This document shows, in pieces, positions 1 to 9,522 of a stretch of DNA of 64,000 nucleotides. Numbering within the stretch: position 1 is the stretch's first letter; each line of letters opens with the position of its first letter. The DNA is from JAKFEW01 sp036675505 (GTDB lineage: Bacteria; Cyanobacteriota; Sericytochromatia; S15B-MN24; JAQBPE01). The position numbers and the translations under genes are program-made. The stretch is from positions 1-64,000 of the forward strand of contig JAKFEW010000139.1 of assembly GCA_036675505.1 (NCBI GenBank). Direction: 5' to 3'. The notes below the pieces were generated by a model. The model had not been told where the DNA came from. It searched no databases and saw only the letters and a list, made by a program, of their open reading frames with translations.

Positions 1-1
1 C

Positions 2-625
2 ACCCAGCCCGCGAGCCGCCCGCTGCCGGCGCCGCCCGGCCTGGCCCGCCGCGGGCCCCAACCCCAGGTGACCCAGCTGGGCGCGCCACGCGGCCCCGCC
101 GCGATCCCTGGCCGGCCGCTGCAGGCGGACTTCGTCCAGGCCCGCCAGGCCTTCGAGGCCGCCCGGACGCTGGTGGGCGAGGTGCTCGCGTTCATCTCGC
201 CCCGCCTGCTGCTGGTCAAGGTGTCGCTGGTGGCGACCGGCCTGCCCGGGCGCAAGAAAGCCTGGGAGACGATCACCCAGGAGCTGCTGCCGGCGGCCCA
301 GGCGGCGGGCGTGCCCCAGCCGCAGATGCTCTGGCTGCCGCTGCTGGTCAAGCTCTTCTACAGCGACATGACCGCGACCCAGCGGGCCCACATGGCGCTG
401 GTCCAGTGGGACCAGGCCCAGGCGCTGCACGCCGAAGCGGACCAGGTCGGGTCGAGGCTCGAGAGCGAGCCCGAGCCCAGGCTGCCGGCAATTCTCGCGA
501 ACTTCAACATCGGCAAGTACCGCGCCGCGATCTACCCGCTCAGCCACCTGTACGTCAGCTTCAAGGGCTTGCCACACCTGTCCGAGCTCTTCCCGCCACC
601 GGCGCAGCCGACCGCCGGCGGCTGA
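2..625 (+). CDS. hypothetical protein, 5'-partial at window edge
   Basis: The frame is open from the left edge of the window to the TGA at 623-625. A GTG at 68 would give 185 residues, but no stop lies upstream in frame, so the gene probably starts outside the window. The visible part is mostly helical and hydrophilic, begins with proline-rich sequence and has one hydrophobic stretch around LAFISPRLLLVKVSLVATGL. I recognise no family. It ends 80 bp before the next gene on the same strand, which has its own promoter-like TATAAA, so operon membership is unclear. Confidence 0.55.
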   Translation, partial: TQPASRPLPAPPGLARRGPQPQVTQLGAPRGPAAIPGRPLQADFVQARQAFEAARTLVGEVLAFISPRLLLVKVSLVATGLPGRKKAWETITQELLPAAQAAGVPQPQMLWLPLLVKLFYSDMTATQRAHMALVQWDQAQALHAEADQVGSRLESEPEPRLPAILANFNIGKYRAAIYPLSHLYVSFKGLPHLSELFPPPAQPTAGG

Positions 626-664
626 GCGGCGGCGGGCGCCAGGGTCGAACCACCGGTCGTCGGG

Positions 665-670
665 TATAAA
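665..670 (+). promoter_or_regulatory. putative -10 element TATAAA
   Basis: GGGTATAAAT lies 36 nt before the ATG at 706. It is one of many TAnnnT-type elements ahead of genes here. No good -35 hexamer is visible. Confidence 0.35.
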
Positions 671-705
671 TCCGCTTGCGTGTCTTTGTGCACCAGGAGG
701 CGGCC

Positions 706-2040
706 ATGCAGGGTGGCGACATCAACTTCCGGCCCGGCGGCCTGATCGATCCCGTCTATCGGCCCCTGGCCCCCCTGGAGCCGCCGGCGTTCGTCCCGCC
801 GCCGCCGCCGCCTCCGCCGCCGGATGCCGAGCTGCCCGGCGACGCCAACGGGCTCGACGCTCAGCGGACGGCGCTCGAGGCGTTGCGCGGCGATGTGCCG
901 GGCGCCGTCCTGACCGGTCCGGCCGGGGTCGGCGACATGGCCGGGCAGGCGGCCGAGTTCGAGGCGCAGATGCTCGCGATGATGGGCCTGCTCGCCCCCG
1001 GCGCGGCCGGCGTTCCTGGGCCGATGAGCGTGCCTGGTGGCGGCGCGCCGGTCGTCGCGAGCCCGACCCAGCCGTTCACCGGGGTGCCGGTCCTGACCGG
1101 GATGCCCGGCCAGACGGGAACGATGGATCCCGCGGCGATCGCCCAGCTCAAGGCCACCGCCCCGCTCACGCCGCCCAAGCCGAAGAAGAAGGGTGGCTTC
1201 TTCAGCAAGATCGGCGGCGCGCTCAAGAAGATCGGCAAGGTCGTGGTGAAGGCCCTGCCGATCGTCACCACCGTCGCGTGCTTCATCCCGGGCATCAACG
1301 CGATCGCCCTCCCGCTGAAAATCGCCTCGATGGCGACCAAGGCCATCTCCGCCTACAAGGCGATCCGCAGCGGCAACTGGCTGGGCGCCGTGATGTCGGT
1401 GGCACCGGGCGTCGGCGGCAAGCTCGGCGACGCCTTCGCGAAGTTCCAGAGCAGCGGCCTCGGCCGCGCCGTGATGACCGCGCGCAACGTCGTCTCGGGC
1501 TACCGCCAGGGCGGCTTCGCCGGCGCGCTCGCGGCTGGCGGCTCGGCGTTCGGCCCCACCAGCTCGTTGGGTCGCCTGGCGACCAACGCGGGCAGCGTGG
1601 CGCTGGGCTACCGCAACGGCGGCCTCACGGGCGCGCTCGGCGCCGGCGGCCAGCTCGTCGGCGGCTCCGTCGGCCGAAACCTCGGCAACGCGGCGCTCGC
1701 CTGGCAGTCGGTGCGCAGCGGCAACTTCGCGGGCGCGCTGACGTCGATGCGAGAGGGCGGCACGCTCGGCGGCAGCCCGGGCTTCAACGCCATGCTGGAC
1801 CGGGTGGGCGGTTCAGCGGCCTCTGTGGCCGCCATGCGCAACGGCGATTTCCGCGGCGCCTTCCAGTCCTTCCAGGCCGCGCTCGGCCAGGACCGCCAGG
1901 TCGAGCTCGCCCGCCTGGCGGCCACGTTCCAGGCGACGATGGCGCTGCGAAACGGCGACCCCGCGCTCGCCCGGGAAGCCGAACAGCGGGCCGCGGCCTG
2001 GTTCCCCCAACAATTCCAGATGTCGCCGGCGCCGCGGTGA
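706..2040 (+). CDS. hypothetical Gly-rich repeat protein with a central hydrophobic region
   Basis: The ATG at 706 follows AGGAGG with 5 nt spacing and gives 444 residues; an upstream in-frame TTG at 676 is less likely. Residues 1-45 are proline-rich with a run of nine prolines and no signal peptide. A lysine-rich patch (PKPKKKGGFFSKIGG, about 156-170) leads into a long hydrophobic region (about 178-215). The C-terminal half carries six degenerate copies of R-x-G-[NGD]-[WFL]-x-G-A, starting near residues 221, 267, 303, 337, 378 and 415, spaced 34-46 residues. No family is recognised. A membrane-inserting or secreted role is a guess from composition. The next gene starts 39 bp downstream on the same strand, so the two probably form an operon. 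Confidence 0.7.
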   Translation: MQGGDINFRPGGLIDPVYRPLAPLEPPAFVPPPPPPPPPDAELPGDANGLDAQRTALEALRGDVPGAVLTGPAGVGDMAGQAAEFEAQMLAMMGLLAPGAAGVPGPMSVPGGGAPVVASPTQPFTGVPVLTGMPGQTGTMDPAAIAQLKATAPLTPPKPKKKGGFFSKIGGALKKIGKVVVKALPIVTTVACFIPGINAIALPLKIASMATKAISAYKAIRSGNWLGAVMSVAPGVGGKLGDAFAKFQSSGLGRAVMTARNVVSGYRQGGFAGALAAGGSAFGPTSSLGRLATNAGSVALGYRNGGLTGALGAGGQLVGGSVGRNLGNAALAWQSVRSGNFAGALTSMREGGTLGGSPGFNAMLDRVGGSAASVAAMRNGDFRGAFQSFQAALGQDRQVELARLAATFQATMALRNGDPALAREAEQRAAAWFPQQFQMSPAPR

Positions 2041-2079
2041 GCCGCCGCCTGACGCGCTAGCTCAGCAGGAGATCTCGAA

Positions 2080-3615
2080 GTGACCGAAATTCCGCAGTCC
2101 GGCATCACGCCGGCGCGCCCCCTCACCGCTCCGCTGACGGCGCCCACACCCACGCCCACGCCCGCCGCAGCTCCCCCGCCGCCCCCGCCGGCCAGGCCGA
2201 CGGTCGGGCGCGACGCCTCGGGCGCCAGCGGCCAGACCGCCATGGCACGCACCATGGGCCAGACGGGGCCGTTGCTCGTCGCGCCGCCCACAGGCAGCGG
2301 CGCGGCCGCGGCGCTCGCAGGCTTCAAAGCACCCACGCCGCAGGCGCCGGCTCCCGTCACCACGGCCGGTGGCACCACCTACAAGACCGCGCCGGTCAGC
2401 GGCGCGCGTCCCGCGCCACCGCCGAGCGCGGCGGCCGAAACGCTCGACGATGAGGCCCTGGCGCTCACCACCCAGGGCTTCTCCGATGGCACGAAAAATG
2501 CCCTCGCCACCGTCTTCCCGGCCGGCAAGGAGGCCGCGGAGATCCACGAGGCGCTGGCCGCGCTGCGGACGGCCGACGTCAACGATCCGGCCTCGCTGGC
2601 GACGTGCGGCAAGGCGATCGCCACGATGTCCAGCCAGCTGGTCGGCGCCATCGCCGCCAACCCGGCGAACGCCAAGAGGCTCGGGCCGCTGCTCGACACG
2701 CTGGCGGAGCGCTGCCAGGTGCTCAACCTGGGGGCCGACGCGAAGGACCTCGTGGGCGAGGTCAAGAAGCTCGCCACCCTCACCTCGCGCAAGGCGCCGC
2801 CCGCGACGCCGCTCGAAATCGCGGAGGTCGCGATCAACCTGCCGATCAAGGCGCAGGCCCTCGGCGAGAGCGGCGGGGCGATCGTCAAGGCGCTGAACGC
2901 CTGGGGGGCCAAGCGCGGCGCCGCATCGCTCGTCCAGAACGCGACCAGGTTCGCAGGCCAGCTCGGCAGCCTGGTGGGCAAGATCCCCAGTCCGGCGCTG
3001 CAGCGCGCGAAGACCGAGGTCCTCAAACGGCTGGGCACCGCGGCCGCATCGCTCGGCGGCGCAGCCGCGCAGCGCACGATGATGGCGAGCGTCCTCGGCT
3101 CGGTCGCATCGAAGGCCAACGTCGCCCTGATCGGGCTCGAGATCAACGCCCGCTTCCTCGGCTACCTCGACCAGGAGGTCGGCAAGGCCATGACGGCCTT
3201 CGGCAACAACCGCATGGCCGCCGCGTTCGGCGGGACGCCGGAGCAAATCGCGGCGCGGTTCAAGGCGGGAGGCGCGAAGATCGCTAGCGTCGCGGACGAC
3301 GTCGAATACGCCGGCGTGAACGGCTGGACGCGCGCGAAGTATGAGCAAGAGCTCAAGGTCGTTCAGAGCTACAACCGGGACGCCAAGGACCAGCTGTTGC
3401 GGCTCGCGAGCCCCTCCGAGGTGCAGGCGGCGCTCGGCAACGCCGTCTTCACCGACCAGGACGGCACGCTGCTCAACGCCCGCGACTCGTTCGCCAAGCT
3501 GGTGCGCAAGCAGCCGCTCTCGGACCGCGAGGAGACCGAGCTCGCCAAGCTCCTCGGCCCCGCGGGCGAGAAGATCGCCCAGGGCCTGCGCGCCAAGGCG
3601 GGTTACAAGACGTAG
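2080..3615 (+). CDS. hypothetical protein with Pro/Thr-rich N-terminus and helical body
   Basis: The GTG at 2080 follows AGGAG (about 2067-2071). The 511-residue product starts with a low-complexity Pro/Thr/Ala segment (about 1-45, including PLTAPLTAP and a run of eight prolines). A soluble, largely alpha-helical body follows, rich in Ala, Lys and Glu. There is no hydrophobic signal sequence and no clear membrane segment. Near the C-terminus is FTDQDGTLLNARDSF, which only superficially resembles an acidic calcium loop. No family is recognised. It shares with the upstream gene the unusual layout of a disordered proline-rich N-terminus without a signal peptide. Confidence 0.7.
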   Translation: MTEIPQSGITPARPLTAPLTAPTPTPTPAAAPPPPPPARPTVGRDASGASGQTAMARTMGQTGPLLVAPPTGSGAAAALAGFKAPTPQAPAPVTTAGGTTYKTAPVSGARPAPPPSAAAETLDDEALALTTQGFSDGTKNALATVFPAGKEAAEIHEALAALRTADVNDPASLATCGKAIATMSSQLVGAIAANPANAKRLGPLLDTLAERCQVLNLGADAKDLVGEVKKLATLTSRKAPPATPLEIAEVAINLPIKAQALGESGGAIVKALNAWGAKRGAASLVQNATRFAGQLGSLVGKIPSPALQRAKTEVLKRLGTAAASLGGAAAQRTMMASVLGSVASKANVALIGLEINARFLGYLDQEVGKAMTAFGNNRMAAAFGGTPEQIAARFKAGGAKIASVADDVEYAGVNGWTRAKYEQELKVVQSYNRDAKDQLLRLASPSEVQAALGNAVFTDQDGTLLNARDSFAKLVRKQPLSDREETELAKLLGPAGEKIAQGLRAKAGYKT

Positions 3616-3682
3616 GGTCGGCCGGTTCGGGCGCGCTCGCCGTCCGCCACCGCTGCGCATTGGCCATAGTTTCTCGTCGCAA

Positions 3683-3707
3683 GCGCCATGGGATCGCCCC
3701 ATGGCGC
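3683..3707. terminator. hairpin, possible terminator
   Basis: GCGCCATGGG (3683-3692) pairs perfectly with CCCATGGCGC (3698-3707) around a 5-nt loop, between two genes on the same strand. There is no T-run, so it may be an RNA structure before the next gene rather than an intrinsic terminator. Confidence 0.4.
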
Positions 3708-3746
3708 CGTGGCGTCATGGGCTCGGAAGAAAAGGAGGGGTCGAAC

Positions 3747-5399
3747 GTGTCGAACCGCCGCTTCTCGGGTTCCCGCACCCAGGTGTTCCTGGCGATCGCC
3801 CTGTTGGCGGCCTGCCAGCAGGCGCCGCCCTCGTCGCCGACCGGCGAGGCGGCGAAATCGGGGCCCGAATGGCAGCCCGAGCCGCGCCGCGCCACCCAGC
3901 AATTCACGATCGACGTCGATCCCGTCCGCGCCGCCGCCTTCGAGCGGGCGACCGAAGCCGGCCAGCTGCGCCTCGCGCTCGACAGCCCCACGGTGAGCCA
4001 CGACCCGGCCACGGACCGCACGACGGTCACCCTGCATGTCACCAACGCCGGCACCGCGCTCTCAGACCTCCGCCTGCGGGTCGCCGACCCTGCCCACCTG
4101 GTGTCGGCGCCGGCGAGCCCGCGCGCGTTGGAGGTCGCCGGCGCCAGGCAGGCGCTGACCTGGGTGTTCGACAACCCGGGCGCGGCGAGCTTCAGCTTCC
4201 ACGTCGGCTTCACCGGCACGCCGGGCCAGCGCGCGCTGCTGGCGCTGGTGCCCGCGAGCGGCGCGACGGCGAGCAGCACGTACGGCACCCTGGTGCCAGG
4301 CCGGGCGATCGACGGCAACCTGAGCACCCAGTGGGCCAACGACGGCTACCGGGCGCCCGAGGCGTGGCTCCGGATCGACACCGGCGCGGTGCGGTCGTTG
4401 GGCTCGCTGGCGGTCAAGATGCAGCCGCAGAGCGGTGGCGCGTTCTACCGCATCGAGACGTCCAACGACGGCGTGGCCTTCACGGCCGCGACGGGCAACT
4501 TGAAGAACGCCAGCTGGAACCTGGAAACCAAGGCCCTGCCAGCCGGCACGCAGGGACGCTACGTGCGGCTGCACTTCTTCAACGACGCCGCGAGCCCGGA
4601 GATCCGCTTCTCGGTGTTCGAGGTCCGGGTCGATGGCGGCGGCGGCGGCACGGCAACGCCGACCCCGGTACCCACCGGAACACCCACGCCTGGCGCGACG
4701 CCCACGCCCGCCGTGACGCCGACGCCTGGTGCGACGCCCACACCGACGACCAGCCTGCCACCTGCCGGCACGTACGGCAATACGTTCGAGGCGCTCGCGC
4801 TCGGGGCGGCCCCCAGCGAATACATCGATCCCCGCGACGAGGGCTATTCCTACTCCTGGATGCCGCGCGTGGCGTGGTCGATCGTGAGCTACAACGGCTC
4901 CAGGCAGTATGAGCACAACGCCTTCGCCAGCACGTCGCTGCTGAGCTTCCGCCGGTACAGGGGCACGGCCCTCGGCACGCCGAACGGCCAGCTGCCGGCC
5001 CGCTACTTCGCGCAGGTGGACGTCACGCCGATCCGCAGCGGCTCCTACTCGCCCACCGGCGACCAGGGCACGCAGTTCTACTACCTCGACCCGACGCACT
5101 ACCTCGAGCTGCTGATCAAGCCCACGCTCTTCGAGGTCTGGGTGGCGAACGGCGCCGAGCCGTTCACCTCGCGGAACTGGCAGCGGATTCACTACACGAC
5201 CACGACCACCTCGGCGGGCCAGCGGCGCCGGCTCAGCGCCGAGATCGACGCCAACGCGCACACCATGCGCTGTTACCTCGATGGCCAGCTGCGAGCCACG
5301 GTCAGCCACCCGATGCTCAACACGCAGACCCATTTCTTCGCGTTGCGGGGCGCCGGCAACGTGGTGGTCCACGACAACGTGACGATCCAGCCGCGCTAG
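3747..5399 (+). CDS. lipoprotein with F5/8 type C (discoidin) domain and C-terminal lectin-like domain
   Basis: The GTG at 3747 follows AAAGGAGG with suitable spacing and yields a lipoprotein signal with lipobox LLAAC; earlier in-frame starts would bury it. After a short linker, residues about 60-170 look like a beta-sandwich/CARDB-like segment (VTLHVTNAGTALSDLRL). Residues about 165-295 match a discoidin domain, with the ATASSTYG start, AIDGNLSTQWAND, and a QGRYVRLHF strand before the end. A Thr-Pro repeat linker (TPTPxxTGTPTPGATP) follows. The last ~220 residues resemble a concanavalin/LamG-type jelly roll (YLDPTHYLELLI, HDNVTIQPR end). It is probably an envelope-anchored carbohydrate-binding protein. 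The ligand is unknown. Confidence 0.75.
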   Translation: MSNRRFSGSRTQVFLAIALLAACQQAPPSSPTGEAAKSGPEWQPEPRRATQQFTIDVDPVRAAAFERATEAGQLRLALDSPTVSHDPATDRTTVTLHVTNAGTALSDLRLRVADPAHLVSAPASPRALEVAGARQALTWVFDNPGAASFSFHVGFTGTPGQRALLALVPASGATASSTYGTLVPGRAIDGNLSTQWANDGYRAPEAWLRIDTGAVRSLGSLAVKMQPQSGGAFYRIETSNDGVAFTAATGNLKNASWNLETKALPAGTQGRYVRLHFFNDAASPEIRFSVFEVRVDGGGGGTATPTPVPTGTPTPGATPTPAVTPTPGATPTPTTSLPPAGTYGNTFEALALGAAPSEYIDPRDEGYSYSWMPRVAWSIVSYNGSRQYEHNAFASTSLLSFRRYRGTALGTPNGQLPARYFAQVDVTPIRSGSYSPTGDQGTQFYYLDPTHYLELLIKPTLFEVWVANGAEPFTSRNWQRIHYTTTTTSAGQRRRLSAEIDANAHTMRCYLDGQLRATVSHPMLNTQTHFFALRGAGNVVVHDNVTIQPR

Positions 5400-5401
5400 C
5401 G

Positions 5402-5410
5402 TGCTACCAT
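5402..5410 (+). promoter_or_regulatory. putative extended -10 TGCTACCAT
   Basis: TGCTACCAT has the TGnTAnnnT form seen before many genes in this window. It ends 31 nt before the chosen ATG, leaving room for the GGGAGG ribosome-binding site. Confidence 0.4.
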
Positions 5411-5440
5411 GGCGCCGTCTTGCTCGACGGGAGGTGGATG

Positions 5441-5848
5441 ATGATGGCGCGCCTGGTGAAATCGCTCGTGGCCGGCTGCACCGCCGTCCTGCTCACGGGC
5501 TGCTGGATGCTCATGCAACCCCAGGGCTTCGAGGCCGGCGAGCAGGTCGCGGCCAAGTGGTCGACGCAGTGGTACGGGGCGACGGTGATCGGCCGCGACG
5601 GCGACGCCTACGTGGTGAAGTACAGCGACAACACCATCGGCACCGTGAAGCCCGCCGACGTGCGCCGCCTCCTGCACCGGAGGCAGATCCGCGTCGGTCA
5701 GCGGGTGATCGCCGCGTGGATGACCTCCACGTGGTATCCCGGCACCGTGCTGAGCCTCGCCGAGGAAGGCGCGGTGATCAAGTGGGACGACGGCAGCACG
5801 CCGTCGCTCGTGCTTTACGGCAAGATCGCGGCGTTCGAGACGCCTTGA
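5441..5848 (+). CDS. small lipoprotein with two Tudor-like repeats
   Basis: Three consecutive ATG codons (5438, 5441, 5444) follow GGGAGG, and the exact start is uncertain. The ~135-residue product has a lipoprotein signal ending LLTGC. The mature part holds two similar beta-barrel repeats: GEQVAAKWSTQWYGATVIG...VVKYSDNT and GQRVIAAWMTSTWYPGTVLS...VIKWDDGS. Their pattern of a small barrel with W-Y and Y/W-x-D motifs is Tudor/agenet-like. Such domains in envelope lipoproteins have no assigned general function. It follows the discoidin lipoprotein on the same strand but has its own promoter-like element. Confidence 0.75.
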   Translation: MMARLVKSLVAGCTAVLLTGCWMLMQPQGFEAGEQVAAKWSTQWYGATVIGRDGDAYVVKYSDNTIGTVKPADVRRLLHRRQIRVGQRVIAAWMTSTWYPGTVLSLAEEGAVIKWDDGSTPSLVLYGKIAAFETP

Positions 5849-5978
5849 GTGGGTGTTACGCGTTCAGCGTGATTGCCGCGGTGGCCCGACTGAACGCTTA
5901 CGCGTTGACCTGGAACTGAAACACTGGATACCATGTCAAGATTCGGCGTGGGACTTTCCGGAGTGGGGGATCGACCGG

Positions 5979-6977
5979 GTGCCAGAGATGCGTCGTCGGC
6001 ATGCAGGGCACATTCTCATTTCCCTGCTGACTACCACCGTCGTCACCTTTGCGGCTCTGGCCGGGTCTGGCTGCGCCCGAGAGACACAGGCGCCACTCCG
6101 GGTCGGCACCCATATATGGCCGGGCTTCGAGCCCCTCTATCTGGCTCGCGAAGCGGGCTATTATCCGCGGGAAACCATCCGGTTGGTGGAATACACCACC
6201 GGCACCGACGGGATCCGGGCGTTTCGCGCCGGGGCGATCGACGCGGTCGTCTTGACCCTGGATGAAGGACTCCTCCTGGCCGAGACGTCACCCGACATGG
6301 CGATCGTCCTGGTGTTGGATGCCTCCCACGGGGGCGACGCGATCCTGACGCGGTCCATTTTGTCGAGCCTGCGCGCCCTGAAGGGGAAACGGGTGGGCCT
6401 GGAGACGTCCGCGCTCGGCGCCTATGTTCTGACGAGAGCCCTGCAAACTGTTGGAATGACGTCGAAGGACGTGCGGATGGTGCCCCTGGAGACCATGGAG
6501 CAGGAGCGAGCGTTCAAGGATGGGCGCGTGGACGCCGTGGTGACCTACGAGCCGTTCCGGACCAAGCTCTTGGCATTAGGGGCCCGTCAGGTCTTCGACA
6601 GTAGCCAGATTCCTGGGGAGATTGTCGATGTCCTCGTGGTCCGACGCTCATCCGTGGCTGAGCATCAGGAGCAGATCGGCCAGGTGGTGCAAGGGTGGTT
6701 CAAGGCGCTGGACCTCCTTCGTAAGGAGCGGGGCAGGGCGGTCGCCGTAATGGCCAGGCGGGAACGCCTCAGCGCCGATCAATTCGGCCGGGCGCTGGAG
6801 GGGCTGCGTTTCTATGACCTCGAAGCGAATCGCGCCTTGCTCACAGGGGCTGCCCCTGGCCTCATTCCCACGGCACGGCGGCTCGGTGAGATCATGTTGG
6901 CCAATCGGCTGCTCGGGCGATCGCCCGTATTGACCCTTCTTCTCGACGGCACCTTCGTCGAGGGCGCCGGTCCATGA
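5979..6977 (+). CDS. ABC-type substrate-binding protein, NMT1/THI5-like
   Basis: The product (332 residues from GTG 5979, or 329 from ATG 5988) has a Sec or lipoprotein signal (ALAGSGC) and the fold features of NMT1/SsuA-type periplasmic binding proteins. These are LRVGTHIWPGFEPLYLAREA at the start of domain I, GTDGIRAFRAGAIDAVVLTL, GKRVGLE, and DGRVDAVVTYEPF. Family members bind sulfonates, nitrate/bicarbonate or pyrimidine precursors. No permease or ATPase gene is adjacent. Its stop overlaps the start of a histidine kinase (ATGA), so it more likely delivers ligand information to that kinase than feeds a transporter. Base composition is less GC-rich than the surroundings, as in the kinase. 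Confidence 0.8.
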   Translation: MPEMRRRHAGHILISLLTTTVVTFAALAGSGCARETQAPLRVGTHIWPGFEPLYLAREAGYYPRETIRLVEYTTGTDGIRAFRAGAIDAVVLTLDEGLLLAETSPDMAIVLVLDASHGGDAILTRSILSSLRALKGKRVGLETSALGAYVLTRALQTVGMTSKDVRMVPLETMEQERAFKDGRVDAVVTYEPFRTKLLALGARQVFDSSQIPGEIVDVLVVRRSSVAEHQEQIGQVVQGWFKALDLLRKERGRAVAVMARRERLSADQFGRALEGLRFYDLEANRALLTGAAPGLIPTARRLGEIMLANRLLGRSPVLTLLLDGTFVEGAGP

Positions 6978-9448
6978 GGCTGCTCACGCGATTTCCCCTG
7001 CGCCTGACTATCCCGCTCTTTCTGTTTCTGCTTCTCGTCCTGGCGTCCGGATACACCATGGTGTATAGCCGGCATCTGGCCGACGTCGAGGAAGAGCACA
7101 AAGCGCTCGCCCTCGTGACCCAACACATGAGCCACCGGCAGGACGAAGTCGACTATTACCTCCGTAAGGGAGACAGGGAGCGAGTCCTCGCGGCGATCGC
7201 CAGAGACGGTGCGAACCTCAATGTGGTGGAAGAGGTGCTGGTCGATGATACCAAAACCATCATCGCCTCCACCGATCTGACGTGGCTCGCCCAGTCCATC
7301 GGCCAGGTCCTGCCGAACGCGCAAGACATGCACCTCGGGGAAGTCACCAGGACCCTGATCGGCAGAGTCTCCCTGTCCGATGACCGTCAAACGGTTTCGG
7401 CCTACTACCCCGTGATCCTCGGCACCAGGAAAGGCGAGATCCGACCGGACCGGGTGGGCGTCTTGTACCTTCGCTACGACCTCGCCAGCGCCAAGGCGAT
7501 TCGGCGCCAGGGTCTGGAACGCCAGATGTTGGTCATGGCCGGGTTTTACGCCGGATGTTTCGTGTTGCTCGGGCTGTTCCTCCACCAGATCATCACGACG
7601 CGGGTCAATGATCTGGCGACGGCGGCCCGGCGGATCGCCGCCGGAGATTTGTCCGCGCGTGCCGACCTGCGTGGAGAGGATGAACTGGCCCAGATCGGGC
7701 AGGACTTTGACCGGATGGCCGGGGCGATCGCCGCCAACCAATCCGCCCTGAAAAGGCTCAACCGTGAGTTGTCCGCCATCCGGAATTGCAACCAGGCCCT
7801 GCTGCGGGCCGATGAGGAACTGCCCCTGCTCGAAGACATCTGCGACATCATCCGCGACGAGGCCGGCTATCGCGCAGCCTGGGTGGGATTTGCCGAGCAG
7901 GATGTCGCGAAGAGCGTCCGTGTGGCCGCCGCGTCCGGCATCGAAACGGCCTTACTGGCTCAGTTCGGCTTCACCTGGGCGGGTACGGCAAGGGGACGCC
8001 TCCCCAGCGGCACCGCGATTCGCGATGGCGTGACCGTCCTTGTCAATGACGTCGCGAGCGACCCCAGAGTCGCACTGTGGCGGGACGATGCCATCCACGC
8101 GGGAATTCTTTCCATTCTGGGCCTCCCTCTCAGGGACAGCAGCGGCGTCCCGTTCGGGGTGCTCAGCATCTACGCTTCCGCGCCCGGGGCGTTCTCGCCG
8201 GAGGACAGCTATCTCCTGGAAGAGCTGGCCGGCGACATGGCCTATGGCATCACGGCATTGCGCACCCGCGCCGCGCGAAGGTTGGCCGAAAGCGCGCTGC
8301 AAGAAGAGCGGAAACTGTTCATCGGCGGGCCCAACGTCGCCTTCAAGTGGAAGATGGCTCCAGGCTGGCCCGTCGAGTACGTGTCGCCGAACGTCGAGGA
8401 GCAGTTCGGCTACCGTTCGGAGGACTTCACTTCGGGCAAGGTCATTTACGCCAACATCATCCACCCGGATGACCTGGCGCGGGTGGCCCAGGAGGTCGAG
8501 ACCTTTATCGAGCAGGGGGTCCCTTGGTTCGAGCAGGAATATCGCATCGCGCGAGCCGATGGCGAGTACCGCTGGATCTATGATTTCACGGTCGTCGTGA
8601 GGGACTCGAACAAACGGCACACGCACAATACCGGTCATATCCACGACATCACGGAGCGCAAACGGAGCGAAGAAGAGCGCGCTCAGCTCTTGATACGCGA
8701 GCAGGCCGCCCACGCCGAGGTCATCGCCAGTCGAGAGGCGGCGCGCCTCAAGAACGACTTCATCAACGCGGTCTCCCACGACCTCCGGACGCCCATTACG
8801 ACCATCCGGGGGTATGCCGAGCTCATGGAGGACGAGATTGGAGGCCCACTCACAGACCCCCAACGTAGGTTCGTCAAGCAGATCGACAAAAGCACCAGAC
8901 GGCTCGAGTACATGGTGAACGACCTGCTCGACATCGCCCGCTCCGAGGCCGGCACCCTCAAGCTCGACCTCGAGCAGGTGGATATTCGCGCAACGGTGCA
9001 TGAGGTGATCGAAAGCCTGCAACCACAGGCCGTGGAGGCGAACCTGGGTCTCGACGCGGTGATCCCAGAGGAAGTGCCGCCTCTCATGATGGATCCTGAG
9101 CGGATCGAGCGCGTGCTCGTCAATTTGCTCACCAATGCCATCAAGTTCACCCCCTCTCGGGGCCGCATCCAGATCCGGGTCCGTGTGGACGGGGAGTGGC
9201 TGCGCTGCGAGGTGGAGGATTCAGGACGGGGCATCGCCCCTGAGGACCTCCCCAAGCTCTTCTTGCCGTTCTCTCAGCTCGATACAGGCAAGCAGAAAAA
9301 GGGTGGAACAGGGCTCGGCCTCAGCATCAGCAAGACCATCGTCGAGGCCCATGGGGGCGAGATCGGGGTTCGAAGCGTGGTGGGCGAAGGCAGTACGTTT
9401 TGGTTCACGCTGCCTCTCCACCATACGACGATGAAGCAGGGGCACTAA
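6974..9448 (+). CDS. membrane sensor histidine kinase (HAMP-GAF-PAS-HisKA-HATPase)
   Basis: 824 residues, ATG overlapping the stop of the upstream binding-protein gene. Order of parts: TM1 (about 8-28), a periplasmic sensor region of ~150 residues, TM2 (about 184-206), HAMP (about 205-260), GAF (about 280-430), PAS with PAC-like end (about 445-565), HisKA with SHDLRTP (phospho-acceptor His602), and HATPase_c with the N box [11 protein letters not shown] (about 717), [11 protein letters not shown] and GGTGLGLSI. There is no receiver domain and no response-regulator gene in the window, so its partner is encoded elsewhere. The gene pair with a binding protein suggests that ligand-loaded binding protein modulates the periplasmic domain. 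GC content is visibly lower than the flanks. Confidence 0.9.
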   Translation: MRLLTRFPLRLTIPLFLFLLLVLASGYTMVYSRHLADVEEEHKALALVTQHMSHRQDEVDYYLRKGDRERVLAAIARDGANLNVVEEVLVDDTKTIIASTDLTWLAQSIGQVLPNAQDMHLGEVTRTLIGRVSLSDDRQTVSAYYPVILGTRKGEIRPDRVGVLYLRYDLASAKAIRRQGLERQMLVMAGFYAGCFVLLGLFLHQIITTRVNDLATAARRIAAGDLSARADLRGEDELAQIGQDFDRMAGAIAANQSALKRLNRELSAIRNCNQALLRADEELPLLEDICDIIRDEAGYRAAWVGFAEQDVAKSVRVAAASGIETALLAQFGFTWAGTARGRLPSGTAIRDGVTVLVNDVASDPRVALWRDDAIHAGILSILGLPLRDSSGVPFGVLSIYASAPGAFSPEDSYLLEELAGDMAYGITALRTRAARRLAESALQEERKLFIGGPNVAFKWKMAPGWPVEYVSPNVEEQFGYRSEDFTSGKVIYANIIHPDDLARVAQEVETFIEQGVPWFEQEYRIARADGEYRWIYDFTVVVRDSNKRHTHNTGHIHDITERKRSEEERAQLLIREQAAHAEVIASREAARLKNDFINAVSHDLRTPITTIRGYAELMEDEIGGPLTDPQRRFVKQIDKSTRRLEYMVNDLLDIARSEAGTLKLDLEQVDIRATVHEVIESLQPQAVEANLGLDAVIPEEVPPLMMDPERIERVLVNLLTNAIKFTPSRGRIQIRVRVDGEWLRCEVEDSGRGIAPEDLPKLFLPFSQLDTGKQKKGGTGLGLSISKTIVEAHGGEIGVRSVVGEGSTFWFTLPLHHTTMKQGH

Positions 9449-9522
9449 GATGCGTACAAGTATGCCGATGCGCATACCACTTGGCGACTCCCGCTCCTAC
9501 GGCTCTCACAGAGGATGAAGGG

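Noticed and set aside
3361..3615. EF-hand-like loop FTDQDGTLLN in the 2080 gene product
   Set aside because: Only a partial match, lacking the final Glu and flanking helices; not called as a calcium site.
2062..3702. 546-codon open frame on the minus strand
   Set aside because: Lies fully antisense to the better-supported 511-residue gene; arginine-rich shadow composition typical of high-GC DNA.
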